Positions 1-8,219 of a stretch of 64,000 bases of DNA are shown here, one piece after another. The notes beneath the pieces were generated by a model. The model had not been told where the DNA came from. It did not search any database and saw nothing but the letters and a program-made list of their open reading frames with translations. The number at the start of each line of letters is the position of its first letter. Position 1 is the first letter of the stretch. Both the position numbers and the translations under genes were made by a program. The stretch comes from Nitrospira sp. (GTDB lineage: Bacteria > Nitrospirota > Nitrospiria > Nitrospirales > Nitrospiraceae): assembly GCA_029194665.1 (NCBI GenBank), contig JARFXO010000003.1:124001-188000 (forward strand), read 5' to 3'.

Positions 1-975
1 CGTCCACCTGAAGTGGTTGGACTGCTCCAGAGTATAGTCACGACTCCTCCTTCACCGTCATCTGGAGCGACGGTGAGTTTTGATTACGCAGCGACCAACG
101 CTGGATTTGGTCCCACACCTGCTATGAGGCTCTGTGTCTTTGGAGTGCAACGCATCCAACTCAGAGATGATGACATAAGGGGCGAGGAACTCATACCCTC
201 AGACGCATCGAGTCGAGCGAGCGCATCCTCAGATATAGTGAGGGGGATGGCTTTACCCTCAGATCCAGTGACTGGGGCGTCCATACCCTCAGACGCAGTA
301 GGTGAGGCAACGGTACCCTCAGAGGCTGCAGCTACTCTGTTACTTAGAAAGGGAGACGGTCCCATCCAGTACAGCTGGAGAACATTTCATTTCGTTTTCC
401 CTACTGAGCCTAGTGCTCCAATTACTAGTCTCTTCTCGCCAACGGCGCCCCACGGTCCTGCCCCGACAAATATTGTGTCTCGCCATCTTGGCTCTGCGGG
501 CACAGTGCGTCTGCCCAAACCAGATAAGAATATCGGGTCTAGTACCTGGGGTTTCGCTGCTGAGGCTCTCCTCACAAGCAAATTCACGAAGGAGGATGGC
601 ACATTTATTACCCATTTCGTCTCCCTGCCAGCAGGTTTGATCAAACAAGGCAAAGAGGGCAAAGAGAAGGAGAAGGAAAAGGAGAAAGAAAAGGAGAAAG
701 AGGGCAAAGATACCAAAGAAAGCAAAGAGAAAGAGAAAGGAAAAGAGCTGTCTAAAGATCGCAAAGATAACAAAGAATCCCTGAGCAAAGAGAATCTTCA
801 GGAGAAAGGGCGGGACAACGTCGAAAGCTTGCGCGGCACGACGGACGCTGATACGGGAGAGCTGCCCTCAGAAGGTCAGGCCAGTGAACATGCCTTCATT
901 CGCCCCGAAGAGCGTCCCGCTGTCGGCATGCAAGCTGTGCGGGCAGCCAGTGAGCGGCAAGGAAGTGACGGATGA
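1..975 (+). CDS. Repeat-bearing, Lys/Glu-rich protein of unknown function, 5' end outside window
   Basis: I do not recognise this protein. The frame is open to the left edge, so the start is probably outside; the first in-window start codon is GTG at 13 (320 aa). From that start, residues about 60-109 form five imperfect ten-residue repeats of pattern (I/L/V)PS(D/E)xxxxA(S/T). A Lys/Glu-rich stretch follows at about 213-262, built on KEKE. An isolated sixth copy of the repeat pattern (LPSEGQAS) lies near residue 283, and a Pro/Glu/Arg motif PEERPAVG near the C-terminus. No signal peptide or membrane segment is seen. The stop codon overlaps the next start (ATGA), so it is translationally coupled to two ATP-grasp-like genes. 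By analogy with graspetide clusters it could be their substrate; that is inference from context only. Confidence 0.6.
   Translation, partial: RPPEVVGLLQSIVTTPPSPSSGATVSFDYAATNAGFGPTPAMRLCVFGVQRIQLRDDDIRGEELIPSDASSRASASSDIVRGMALPSDPVTGASIPSDAVGEATVPSEAAATLLLRKGDGPIQYSWRTFHFVFPTEPSAPITSLFSPTAPHGPAPTNIVSRHLGSAGTVRLPKPDKNIGSSTWGFAAEALLTSKFTKEDGTFITHFVSLPAGLIKQGKEGKEKEKEKEKEKEKEGKDTKESKEKEKGKELSKDRKDNKESLSKENLQEKGRDNVESLRGTTDADTGELPSEGQASEHAFIRPEERPAVGMQAVRAASERQGSDG
191..340 (+). repeat. Five tandem 30-bp in-frame repeats
   Basis: Five contiguous 30-bp units begin at 191, 221, 251, 281 and 311, each with the core ccctcag (cctcag in all). They keep the reading frame and encode ten-residue units with a PS(D/E) core (SSD in unit 2). 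A separate sixth unit with ctgccctcag lies near 860 in the same gene. Because the units are contiguous and coding, this is a protein repeat and not a CRISPR array. Confidence 0.85.
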
Positions 976-1727
976 TTGTGATTGTCGCTAGTCGTTATGA
1001 TGCGATTGCCGGCACCCTACGTCAGTGCTGGCAATCGCACGATGCTAGGCTCCTCACTGCTGGGGATCTCTCCAAGCCGGGTTGGCGCTTTTTCCCTGAC
1101 GATATGTCCTCCTCGACGGCAATTATCCAAGGACAGGAAGTAGGTGTGCGGGAGATTGGAGGCGTGCTGACCCGGTTGACTTGTGTGCCGGAGCAGGAGT
1201 TAGGCCATATCGTTGCAGCCGATCGCCCCTATGTCGCAGTCGAGATGACGGCCTTTCTGCTTGCCTGGTTAATCAGTGTGCCCTGTCACGTCCTCAATCG
1301 CCCAACCCCTACCGGTCTCTGTGGGCCTGCTTGGCGAAAAGAACAATGGACGTATGCTGCGGCCAGAGCTGGCCTTCTTGTCTCCGCAGTACAGCGACAA
1401 GTTTCCTTTGGCCCGCATCGGACGATGGATGATCCAGCCGCGAACGTGGCGAGGATCACGGTAGTGGGGAAACGTTGTCTCGGAGAAGGGCATGCAACCC
1501 TGGCTCTGCAGGCTCGACGTTTAGCTGAAGCTAGCGGTGTGGATCTACTCGCCGTCGATTTTAGCAGCCCGGAGCCAGGAGCGTTGTTTATTGGCGCTCA
1601 TCCGTTTCCAGATCTGACCGATAACGAGGTTACCCATGCGGTCCTCGAGTACTTTTGTTCTGTGGGGGCTGCCCGAGGATACGCCACTCCTAGCGGTCCA
1701 GCAGGCCCTCTCCCGCAGAGGATATGA
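972..1727 (+). CDS. ATP-grasp partner protein (pre-ATP-grasp-like fold), 251 aa
   Basis: The start ATG overlaps the stop of the upstream gene by four bases. The N-terminus (MIVIVASRYD) starts like a pre-ATP-grasp Rossmann-type domain. Residues about 108-136 (NRPTPTG...RKEQW...ARAG) resemble the 'N-R-P...K-xx-Q...A...G' segment that precedes the ATP-grasp fold in RimK/MvdD-type ligases. The catalytic Lys/Arg and the C-terminal Asp/Glu-x-Asn metal site of a full ATP-grasp domain are not evident. It is probably a degenerate ligase or substrate-recognition partner of the next gene, whose start lies about 90 bp inside this one. Function is inferred from homology style and context. Confidence 0.6.
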   Translation: MIVIVASRYDAIAGTLRQCWQSHDARLLTAGDLSKPGWRFFPDDMSSSTAIIQGQEVGVREIGGVLTRLTCVPEQELGHIVAADRPYVAVEMTAFLLAWLISVPCHVLNRPTPTGLCGPAWRKEQWTYAAARAGLLVSAVQRQVSFGPHRTMDDPAANVARITVVGKRCLGEGHATLALQARRLAEASGVDLLAVDFSSPEPGALFIGAHPFPDLTDNEVTHAVLEYFCSVGAARGYATPSGPAGPLPQRI

Positions 1728-2583
1728 GATCGCCTTCATTGATCAAGGCGCGGTGCTCGAAACAGAGGTTTCACTGATCGTAGGAACTAAGGTGCAGGGT
1801 TGGGTACGCACCCCCAATCAGGTTATCGATCTGAGCAGAGTTAGGGCAGCCTATCTGCGACCCCACGAGTCTGTGCGGTTGTCGGTGATCGAGCGTGCGG
1901 GTCCAACAAGTGCGGCCTGGCAGCACGCGATGCGTATCGATGATGCGTTATTATCGTGGGCAGACCTCACAGAAGCCTTCGTGATCAATCGCCCGTGCGC
2001 GATGGCGAGCAACAACTCCAAGCCCTATCAAGCTCGACTTATTCGCACGTCCGGGTTTGCCACTCCCGAAACGCTCATTACCACTGACCCAGAGGCTGCT
2101 CGCGCATTCTGGGCCCAACACCAGGAGGTCATCTATAAGTCGATCAGCGGGGTACGCAGTATCGTCTCGCGCCTGACCACTGCTCATGAGGAGCGGTTGG
2201 ACAATGTTGCCTCCTGTCCGACGCAATTTCAAGCCTACGTGGCGGGAACCGATTATCGGGTGCATGTTGTTGGGGCCAAGGTGTTTGCCTGCGAAATCTT
2301 TTCGGCAGCCTGCGACTACAGGTATGCGACCTCCCAGGGGATGCGGGCTGAACTGCTGCCCTCCACGCTCCCACTGGCTATCGCTGAACGATGTCGAGCG
2401 CTGGCTTACGCGCTCGCCTTGCCTGTGGCAGGGATTGATTTGCGCAAAAGCACCGATGAGAGTTGGTACTGCTTCGAAGTGAATCCCTCACCGGCGTTCA
2501 CCTACTATCAGGACGCTACGGGTCATCCGATTGACGATGCCATTGCTGATCTGTTGTTGGAAGCCCAGCCCTGTCTTTCCTGA
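1636..2583 (+). CDS. RimK/MvdD-type ATP-grasp ligase, 315 aa
   Basis: ATP-grasp enzymes activate a carboxylate with ATP and join it to an amine or hydroxyl. The fold can be followed: N-terminal pre-ATP-grasp domain (about 5-110), N118 and K129 before the ATP-binding lobe, a nucleotide-lysine candidate K168, FQAYVAGTDYRVHVVG (198-213) with R208, and the metal-binding GIDLR...FEVNP (D268, E281, N283). This matches RimK-like peptide ligases and graspetide (microviridin-type) ligases. The start at 1636 overlaps the upstream gene by 92 bp, but the early residues form a sensible first beta-alpha unit, so the overlap seems genuine. Neighbouring candidate substrate and putative metalloprotease suggest a protein- or peptide-modifying cassette. 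Confidence 0.8.
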   Translation: MRSSSTFVLWGLPEDTPLLAVQQALSRRGYEIAFIDQGAVLETEVSLIVGTKVQGWVRTPNQVIDLSRVRAAYLRPHESVRLSVIERAGPTSAAWQHAMRIDDALLSWADLTEAFVINRPCAMASNNSKPYQARLIRTSGFATPETLITTDPEAARAFWAQHQEVIYKSISGVRSIVSRLTTAHEERLDNVASCPTQFQAYVAGTDYRVHVVGAKVFACEIFSAACDYRYATSQGMRAELLPSTLPLAIAERCRALAYALALPVAGIDLRKSTDESWYCFEVNPSPAFTYYQDATGHPIDDAIADLLLEAQPCLS

Positions 2584-2594
2584 GAGGAGTATGT

Positions 2595-3440
2595 ATGACC
2601 GAGATGATCTACCATGGCGGTCCAGTGCTTGAACAGATTGAACTGGTCTGCATTTACTTGAACGTGATTGTACGCGGAGTCTCCACTGGGAACTGGTCCA
2701 CACCCCAGTTGCGTGAGATGGCATCCTCCCTGGATACCTTTCTGGATCCGTTGGCCACGAGTGCTTACCTGGATGCACTGGCCGAATACGGAGAAGACAC
2801 TGTCTACCAGATTGGACAAGGAAGGAGACTGGCCTCCTACTTCTTGACAGCGGGTCCGTTTCTTCAGAAAGAGGGGCAGGCGAATGTGATCGCCACCTCT
2901 CCTGAAGCTGAGGTTCTAGACAAGGCCAACATGCAGGGGTCGGCGCATGTCGTGCCCTGGCTGCGACAACAAATTCTGAGAGGCGTATTGCCCTTCGCTG
3001 GTCCCAATCGATGCTATGTCATTTTTCTGCCACCTGGTCTGGTCCTCGAACTCGGAATAGGTCTGCATGATGCCTTCTTCTTGTCGTCGTCTGATGAGGA
3101 GAATGAAGTTTACTTCGCCGTCATTGTCTATCCAGAGGGGAAACATCTTCTCGATCAGTTCACCCTGACCCTGAGCCATGAGATAGCTGAAGTGGTGACC
3201 AATCCCTCTCATGCCCGAAGCGGCTGGCATACCGATGATGAAAGCTCGAGCGAAATGCGGACGTGTGTGCACAAGTGCAGTACAACGGCTTCCTTAATGG
3301 TTACCGGGTCGTCTCGTTTTGGTCCAGGAAACCCAAGGAGTGTGTTCGATGGGGCCAATCGCTTACCTCTTCATAAAGCTTGCAGGCGGTCTGCCGGACG
3401 CAGAAAACGAAGAGTCAGAGGTGAGACAGTTCAACCCTAA
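2595..3440 (+). CDS. Putative HE-x-x-E metalloprotein, C-terminus frameshifted
   Basis: The start ATG lies 11 bp after the ATP-grasp gene. The protein opens with YHGGPVLEQIE and carries LSHEIAEVVTNP (H195, E196, E199), a pattern known from a loosely described group of secreted or cytosolic HE-x-x-E...(T)(D/N)P proteins that I take to be metallopeptidase-like. After about residue 220 the frame turns into low-complexity Arg/Ser-rich sequence. The +1-shifted frame gives instead ADVCAQVQYNGFLNGYRVVS and a SFWS...CVRWG tail ending at a stop at 3376, which is the expected family ending. A one-base loss near 3255-3257 would explain this. Either a recent frameshift mutation or a sequence error. Confidence 0.6.
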   Translation: MTEMIYHGGPVLEQIELVCIYLNVIVRGVSTGNWSTPQLREMASSLDTFLDPLATSAYLDALAEYGEDTVYQIGQGRRLASYFLTAGPFLQKEGQANVIATSPEAEVLDKANMQGSAHVVPWLRQQILRGVLPFAGPNRCYVIFLPPGLVLELGIGLHDAFFLSSSDEENEVYFAVIVYPEGKHLLDQFTLTLSHEIAEVVTNPSHARSGWHTDDESSSEMRTCVHKCSTTASLMVTGSSRFGPGNPRSVFDGANRLPLHKACRRSAGRRKRRVRGETVQP

Positions 3441-3489
3441 ACAGGCCCAAGGGGTCAGCAACTTCTGCGCTGTCATGCGTAGAAGCTAG

Positions 3490-3543
3490 GGTCGGATCTT
3501 GAAACGTGCATCGAAAGATGGGGTTGGCTCTTGAATCGTGCAT
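3490..3543 (+). repeat. Two 22-bp degenerate direct repeats in a gene-poor stretch
   Basis: Between 3441 and 3772 no gene is supported. Two units beginning ggtcggatcttgaaacgtgc and ggttggctcttgaatcgtgc start at 3490 and 3522. A related sequence (cggatcttgacttgtgcac) lies at about 14097-14115, just before the exported-protein gene. They may be remains of a mobile element end; I cannot assign a family. Confidence 0.4.
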
Positions 3544-3772
3544 AGCGCTGAAGAGTCGGTTCGAACTTGTCATTCAATACTCCAGCGCACGCCGTATTCG
3601 CCAGCCTCTATTCTCCTCATGACGCCGCGCCTTGGGCGATTTCCGACGTGGGGCTTCGGCCACCGCACGGTGTAAGAAACAGATACGGTTGTCGGTGATA
3701 CACAGTACAAGGTCCGACCCTACTCCGGCATGATGCACCCAAGTAGAGCCGCACCAGCATGTCGGTGGCTGG

Positions 3773-4066
3773 TTACGCGACCTTCAACTCCACATGCACG
3801 CGCCGGCCAAGCGCCGTGGCGATATTCACTAGGGCATCCAGCGAAAACCGCGACACGCGTCCGCGTAACAAGTCATTGATGCGAGGCTGGGTGACGCCGC
3901 AATGGGTTGCGGCGTCGGCCTGCTTCCAGTCCTTGGCTTTGATGATAGCCGCGATCTGCCGCATCAGTTCGGCTCGCGCTTGGAGATTGGCCGCCTGCTC
4001 AGGGGTGTCGGCAATTGCATCCCACACGCTGCTGAAAGTTTTAGTTTTGGTCTTGGTTTTGGTCAT
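3773..4066 (-). CDS. higA: HigA-like antitoxin, XRE-type helix-turn-helix, 97 aa
   Basis: Antitoxin that would bind its toxin and repress the operon. The natural start is the ATG at 4066 (MTKTKTKTKTF), overlapping the toxin stop by four bases; a longer frame upstream is out of context. Residues about 40-80 form an XRE helix-turn-helix (QADAATHCGVTQPRINDLLR). The N-terminal Thr-Lys run is encoded by a short tandem repeat. Toxin-first order is typical of HigBA-type pairs. Confidence 0.82.
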   Translation of the reverse strand: MTKTKTKTKTFSSVWDAIADTPEQAANLQARAELMRQIAAIIKAKDWKQADAATHCGVTQPRINDLLRGRVSRFSLDALVNIATALGRRVHVELKVA

Positions 4067-4389
4067 TGGGCACCTCTCATCAGTTCGGTGAATCGCTTTT
4101 TGGCAAGCTCGATGTCGCGCTTGGCCGTCGCCTGCGTTTTCTTCTGGAATGCGTGCAGCACATAGACCGCATCGGCTAGCCTGGCCGTGTAGACCACGCG
4201 GTATGTGCCGGTGTCGTCCCACATCCGAATTTCTTCGACGCCCTTGCCGATAGAAGGCATTGGCTTGAAATCGTCCGGCTGTTCACCGCGCTGCACCTTG
4301 TCCAGTTGATAGCCCGCGTCGTGCCTGGCAGCCTCGGGAAACTCCCGCAAACACGTGAGCGAGTCCCCAAGGAATCGTAGTCGCTTCAT
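4063..4389 (-). CDS. higB: HigB/RelE-type toxin (phage Gp49-like), 108 aa
   Basis: Probable mRNA-cleaving toxin of the RelE superfamily. The sequence has the expected elements: an N-terminal helix (LREFPEAARHDAGYQLDKVQ), the segment GVEEIRMWDDTGTYRVVYTA with the basic/aromatic residues of this family, and YVLHAFQKKTQ...ELAKKR near the C-terminus. Length is normal for the family. It is the first gene of a two-gene operon with the XRE antitoxin. Confidence 0.85.
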   Translation of the reverse strand: MKRLRFLGDSLTCLREFPEAARHDAGYQLDKVQRGEQPDDFKPMPSIGKGVEEIRMWDDTGTYRVVYTARLADAVYVLHAFQKKTQATAKRDIELAKKRFTELMRGAQ

Positions 4390-4574
4390 GGGTCAAATAT
4401 ACTGGATTGGATATACATACGCAACCTGACTTCCCGCGAGAGGGAGAAAACAGGGAAGAAGGCGACGGCTGCTTCGCCGAGGGACCTCCCATAAACCTGG
4501 CTTCATTGTGATCGGCGTGGCTGGCTTGACGCTGTCGGACAGATTTTAGCACTCTGTCGGATAGGAGGTTGTGC

Positions 4575-4769
4575 ATGGCGCTCATTCGAGTTTCCGCCAG
4601 AGTAAATCCCATACAACTTCGACGAGCTCAAAAAGCGCTCGGTGCCAAGACGACGAGCGAAACGCTGCAGCGCGCCTTGGATTTGGTCACGGAAAAAGCC
4701 GCGCATGATCGCATCATCCAGCGCTATAGCGGTGTGGGCAATCCCGATGCCTTCGGCGAAGACCACTAA
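4575..4769 (+). CDS. vapB: VapB-like antitoxin, 64 aa
   Basis: A short protein (MALIRVSARVNPIQLRRAQK...) typical of antitoxins that precede PIN-domain toxins. The N-terminal strand and the helix with TTSETLQRALDLVTEKA resemble a ribbon-helix-helix antitoxin. The ATG at 4575 is set by the ribosome-binding site aggagg at 4563-4568. The 3' end overlaps the toxin gene by about 23 bp. Confidence 0.78.
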   Translation: MALIRVSARVNPIQLRRAQKALGAKTTSETLQRALDLVTEKAAHDRIIQRYSGVGNPDAFGEDH

Positions 4770-5172
4770 GTTCGCGCTGCTCGATACCACGGTCTACATT
4801 GATAATTTCCGATCCGGCCGCTTCACGTTTCGCCTGCTGCAATCTCCTTTCGTCATCCGTTGTTCTTCCGTCGTACTCCACGAATTGCTTCGCGGGGCTC
4901 GAACCGCCACTGAGCGGAAGTTTGTTTTGGAATTGAGTCGGCGGTGCCAAGTGTTGACGCCCACGGAGCAGCAGTGGCTGAGGGCCGCCGAGATCCTCCA
5001 TCAGCTCAGACGGCGAGAGCACTATGAGGCCGCCAAGTTGCGTGAGCGGGCCTGTGATGTGTTGATCGCCCTGTCGGCAAGAAGTATCGGCGCCAGGGTG
5101 ATCACGACCAATCACGCAGACTTTCGCGTGATTCAGCGGGAGCTGTCCTTTCATCTCGTGTGTTGGGAATAG
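4747..5172 (+). CDS. vapC: VapC-like PIN-domain ribonuclease toxin, 141 aa
   Basis: PIN-domain toxins are Mg-dependent RNases inhibited by the cognate VapB. The acidic residues are in place: LLDTTVYID near the N-terminus, HELLRGA in the middle, and ACDVLIALSARSIGARVITTNHADF near the C-terminus. The start ATG at 4747 lies inside the antitoxin gene, giving a translationally coupled pair. A much longer upstream frame exists, but the family start is here. Confidence 0.85.
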   Translation: MPSAKTTKFALLDTTVYIDNFRSGRFTFRLLQSPFVIRCSSVVLHELLRGARTATERKFVLELSRRCQVLTPTEQQWLRAAEILHQLRRREHYEAAKLRERACDVLIALSARSIGARVITTNHADFRVIQRELSFHLVCWE

Positions 5173-5234
5173 ACGGAGTTTTGATGAGGGCGAAAGCAGG
5201 AGAAGGCTCCTCCATCCCGATGGAGTGCTTGACC

Positions 5235-5490
5235 ATATCACGCCCAGCCATTGCATTGGTGCTATGGTACGACCATGCGTAGTCGTATACTTTGCGATGT
5301 GCCTGGCCGCTCCCGCCTAGGCGACCGAGGCGGAATCGTTCGCCCCGGATCAACCCTTCAATCAGGCGCTGACCGCCGCTGGCGCTCCGTTCGCTGCTGA
5401 ATCAAGCATCCGATAGACGTGAAGACCGCGCAGAAATTTTCGAGAACTTCAACTCAGATGACACGAAGGGTGATCGGGACGAGGGGGAAT
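5235..5490 (+). pseudogene. Decayed copy of the exported-protein gene at 14151
   Basis: This stretch aligns over about 250 bp with the intact gene at 14151-14400. Shared blocks include gaggcggaatcgttcg, atcaacccttcaatcaggc, tccgttcgctgctgaatcaa and gatgacacgaagggtgatc. The position of the start codon is ATA instead of ATG and several indels break the frame, so nothing is translated. It stands in the same orientation as the intact copy, about 9 kb away, so the two form direct repeats around the efflux region. Confidence 0.75.
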
Positions 5491-5495
5491 GATTC

Positions 5496-6712
5496 CTAAT
5501 CGTCTGCCGTCCCCACGGATCCTGCAAGGCGAGTCACCAGATTGACCCGGATGACGTCCTGTGCCAGGGCTTCGGCGTCCGTCAATTCGTGGTCATAGAC
5601 GTCGGTCTGATACTCCTCGGTCTCGACGTTCGCCGACGACAGACGGATTGCCCTCCCTCGCTGACCTGGATTTTGGTGACCGTGGAGAGGCCGGGCCTGA
5701 TCGGATGCTCCCGGAGTTCCTCGGCGGCCAGCGCGATCCGGACCGGCACCCGTTCGACGATGTGGATAAAGTTCCCGGTGGAGTTGTCCGGCGGTAACAG
5801 TGCGAACGGACTCCCGGTGCCGGGGACCAGGCCCTCCACCGTGCCGCGAAACGTGTGGTGGCCGCCGTGGAGGTCCACGCGCACTTCAGCCGGTTGACCC
5901 GGGCGAACGTCCGCCACGTCGGTTTCGCGCAAGTTGGCCTCCACCCAGAGATGGTCCAGCGGCACGATCGTCATGAGGTGCGTGCCGTGCTTGACCCGGT
6001 CGCCGACCTGGGCCCGGCGTTTCGCCACGTAGCCCGACGCCGGCGCGCGGATCTGCTGCCGCGCATATTCGAGATGGGCGTGGATGAACGCATGCTTCGC
6101 CAGCTCGACCGTCGGATGGTCCAGCACCGTCGTGCCGCCGATCTGCGCGTCGAGCGCGTCGTATTCCGCCTGGGTTTCCCGCACCTCGGCGGCCAAGGCC
6201 TGCACGTGATCCTGCGCATTCTGGAGTATCTGCTTCGACACAGCGCCGCTGGGCACCGCACGCCGGTACCGAGCCAGGTCGTGGCGGACCACGTCGAGCC
6301 GCGCCCGGCGCGCCGCCAATTTGTCCGCCAGTTGCCGCTGCGTAATGAAGAGCGCGTTGATGTGCCGGACCGCGTCGCCGAGTCGCCCGCGGGCCTGGCC
6401 CAGCGCCGTCGTCGCTTCGTTCGCATCGAGCCGGACCAGTACCTCGCCGCGCGTGACGAACTGCGTCTCTTCGAAGAACACCTGCGTGATGATCCCGCCG
6501 GCCTGCGCCGCGACCGGCACGAGGTTGCCGGTCACATAGGCATTATCGGTTTGCACCCAATGCCGGGCCGTTGTCCACCAATGTCCGCCATAGGCGAGAC
6601 CGGCTAGACTCAGCCCGAGCGCCACGAGCGCCAGCCGCCGGTTGCGCTGCGCGTGCAGCGATTCTTCGATCAGTTGCGGTGCCGGTGGGGGTATGGCATC
6701 GGTGTCGCTCAT
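5496..6712 (-). CDS. HlyD/EmrA-type periplasmic adaptor, C-terminus frameshifted
   Basis: Membrane-fusion protein linking an inner-membrane MFS pump to an outer-membrane channel. One membrane helix (about residues 25-45), a biotinyl-lipoyl half (YVTGNLVPVAAQAGGIITQV), a coiled-coil hairpin (about 100-205) and the second lipoyl half (QIRAPASGYVAKRRAQVGDRVK) are visible. The uninterrupted frame ends at 5582 with an Arg-rich tail. The shifted frame downstream reads LSSANVETEEYQTDV and continues to a stop at 5496 with the family's usual ending, so one base is missing near 5643-5645. The gene follows the NodT gene by 4 bp. It has probably lost function together with it. Confidence 0.8.
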
Positions 6713-6716
6713 CCGG

Positions 6717-8145
6717 TCAACTCGCCGGCAGCGCCGGCCTCTTCTCGATATCAGGATTGTGGTAGCCGCCGCCTAAGGCTTCAATGAGATCCACCATCGC
6801 GACGAGTTGATCGCTCTCCAGCGCCCGCAGCGCATATTCCTGTTCCAATACCGGGTAGCGATGGCGGAGCCCTTCCCGGTCGTCGTCCAGTCCGGACACG
6901 ACCCGGACGTTGGCGAGCCGCCAGTCCTCGCTGAGCGACGCCACGACGCGCTGATGCGATGCCAACATCTCACGCGTCGCCTGCCACGCGCTCAGACTGT
7001 CCGCGACTTCGCGCAAGGCGTCGAGCAGCGTGTCGTTATACAGGTCCACCGCCGTGTCGTACTCCGCCCGACGTGTCGCTAGTTCGCCGCGCAAGCGGCC
7101 CCCTTCGAAGATCGGCAAGCGCAGGCCCGGGGCGAGGCCATAGGAAAAGCTCTGGCCGGAGAACAGGAAATTCGCCAACTTGTCGGCCCCCTTGGTGAAC
7201 GTCAACGCATTGAACCCGACGAAGGCGGTCAGATCGATCGTGGGGTAGAACTGCGTTTTCGCGACCTTCACCACCCGCGCGGCGGCGTACGCACGATACA
7301 GGGCCGCCGCCAAATCAGGCCGGTGGACCAGCAAGCCGATCGAGAGGTGCTCCGGGACGGGCATCTGCTCGGGAATGGTGGCGCCCGCCACCGTGACGAG
7401 GTGGCGCCCGTCGTCCGGCCCTGTGCCCATGAGGCGGGCAAGCAAATTCCGCTGCACGTCCAAGTGATCGTGCACCGCAGCTTGGCGCGTGACCGCCGCT
7501 TCGTAGTCGGCGATGGCTTGTTTCACCGCCAGGTCATTATCAATGCCCAGGGTGGACCGGGTCTCGGCGAGCATCCGTAGCCGGCGACGGAGCTCGACGA
7601 TGGCGTGGACCAATTCCAGCTGCTGCTGCAGCGCCTGCCCGCGGAAGTAGGCTCGGGCGATGCCGGTGGTCAGCCGGAGTCGGACTTCGGCCCGTTCCGC
7701 TTCTTCGGCGGCCGCATGCCCGAGCGCCGCGTCGAGCGTCGCGCGATATTTGCCCCAGAAGTCGAACTCGTACCGCACTGTGAGCGGGTTGATCATGCCG
7801 AGGAGAATACGTTGTCCTGCCGTCTCCGCGTTCAAGGCGGCGAACACGCCGTGTTGCGAGATGCGCTCGTAGGTCAACGACGCATCGGCCTCCAGGAAGG
7901 GCAGCAGGCGGGCCCCTTCCACCCGGGCCAGCCCTTGCGCTTCGCGTAAGCGTGCGGAGGCCACCTTGAGCCCCGGGTTGTCGCGCAGCGCCGTCTCGAT
8001 CAGTCGGGTGAGCTCGGCGTTGTGGAACTGGTCCCACCACCGGTCCTCGGGCCATTGATGCAACCGGTGGGTCACTTCCTCCAGGGTCTCCTGCAACTCG
8101 GGCGGCTCCAGATAGGTCGCCGGCGGCTCACCCTTCGGGATCCAC
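6717..8145 (-). pseudogene. NodT-type outer-membrane efflux channel, main part cut off by IS21
   Basis: This codes for nearly all of an RND/MFS-type outer-membrane factor with two OEP repeats (for example WWDQFHNAELTRLIETAL and LALRDNPGLKVASARLREAQ in the first). The longest frame starts at a non-native TTG (8096). The frame in fact runs back through WIPKGEPPATYLEPPEL to 8145, exactly at the left edge of the IS element. The missing signal peptide is found on the other side of the IS (10392-10481). Joining the two sides across one copy of the 7-bp duplication restores ...VTGCEWWIPKGEPP.... The gene is therefore an insertion mutant. Confidence 0.88.
8139..8145. repeat. Left target-site duplication (gatccac)
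   Basis: The 7-bp sequence gatccac abuts the left terminus of the IS21-family element and recurs directly at 10392-10398 on the right side. It lies inside the NodT reading frame. Confidence 0.85.
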
Positions 8146-8219
8146 TGTCAGCGGTCATGCAATAATCCCCAGATGTGGTCAATGAATTCTCCCCACCCTC
8201 TCACCGAAGGAGGGATGTG

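Noticed and set aside
191..340. 30-bp period suggestive of a small CRISPR or satellite array
   Set aside because: Units are contiguous, have no spacers, vary between copies and keep the reading frame of a protein.
387..788. 133-codon minus-strand frame, Ser/Phe-rich
   Set aside because: Antisense shadow of the purine-rich Lys/Glu tract; no ribosome-binding site.
1617..1624. ACCGATAA inside the ATP-grasp partner gene
   Set aside because: No -35 box at the right distance and it lies within coding sequence.
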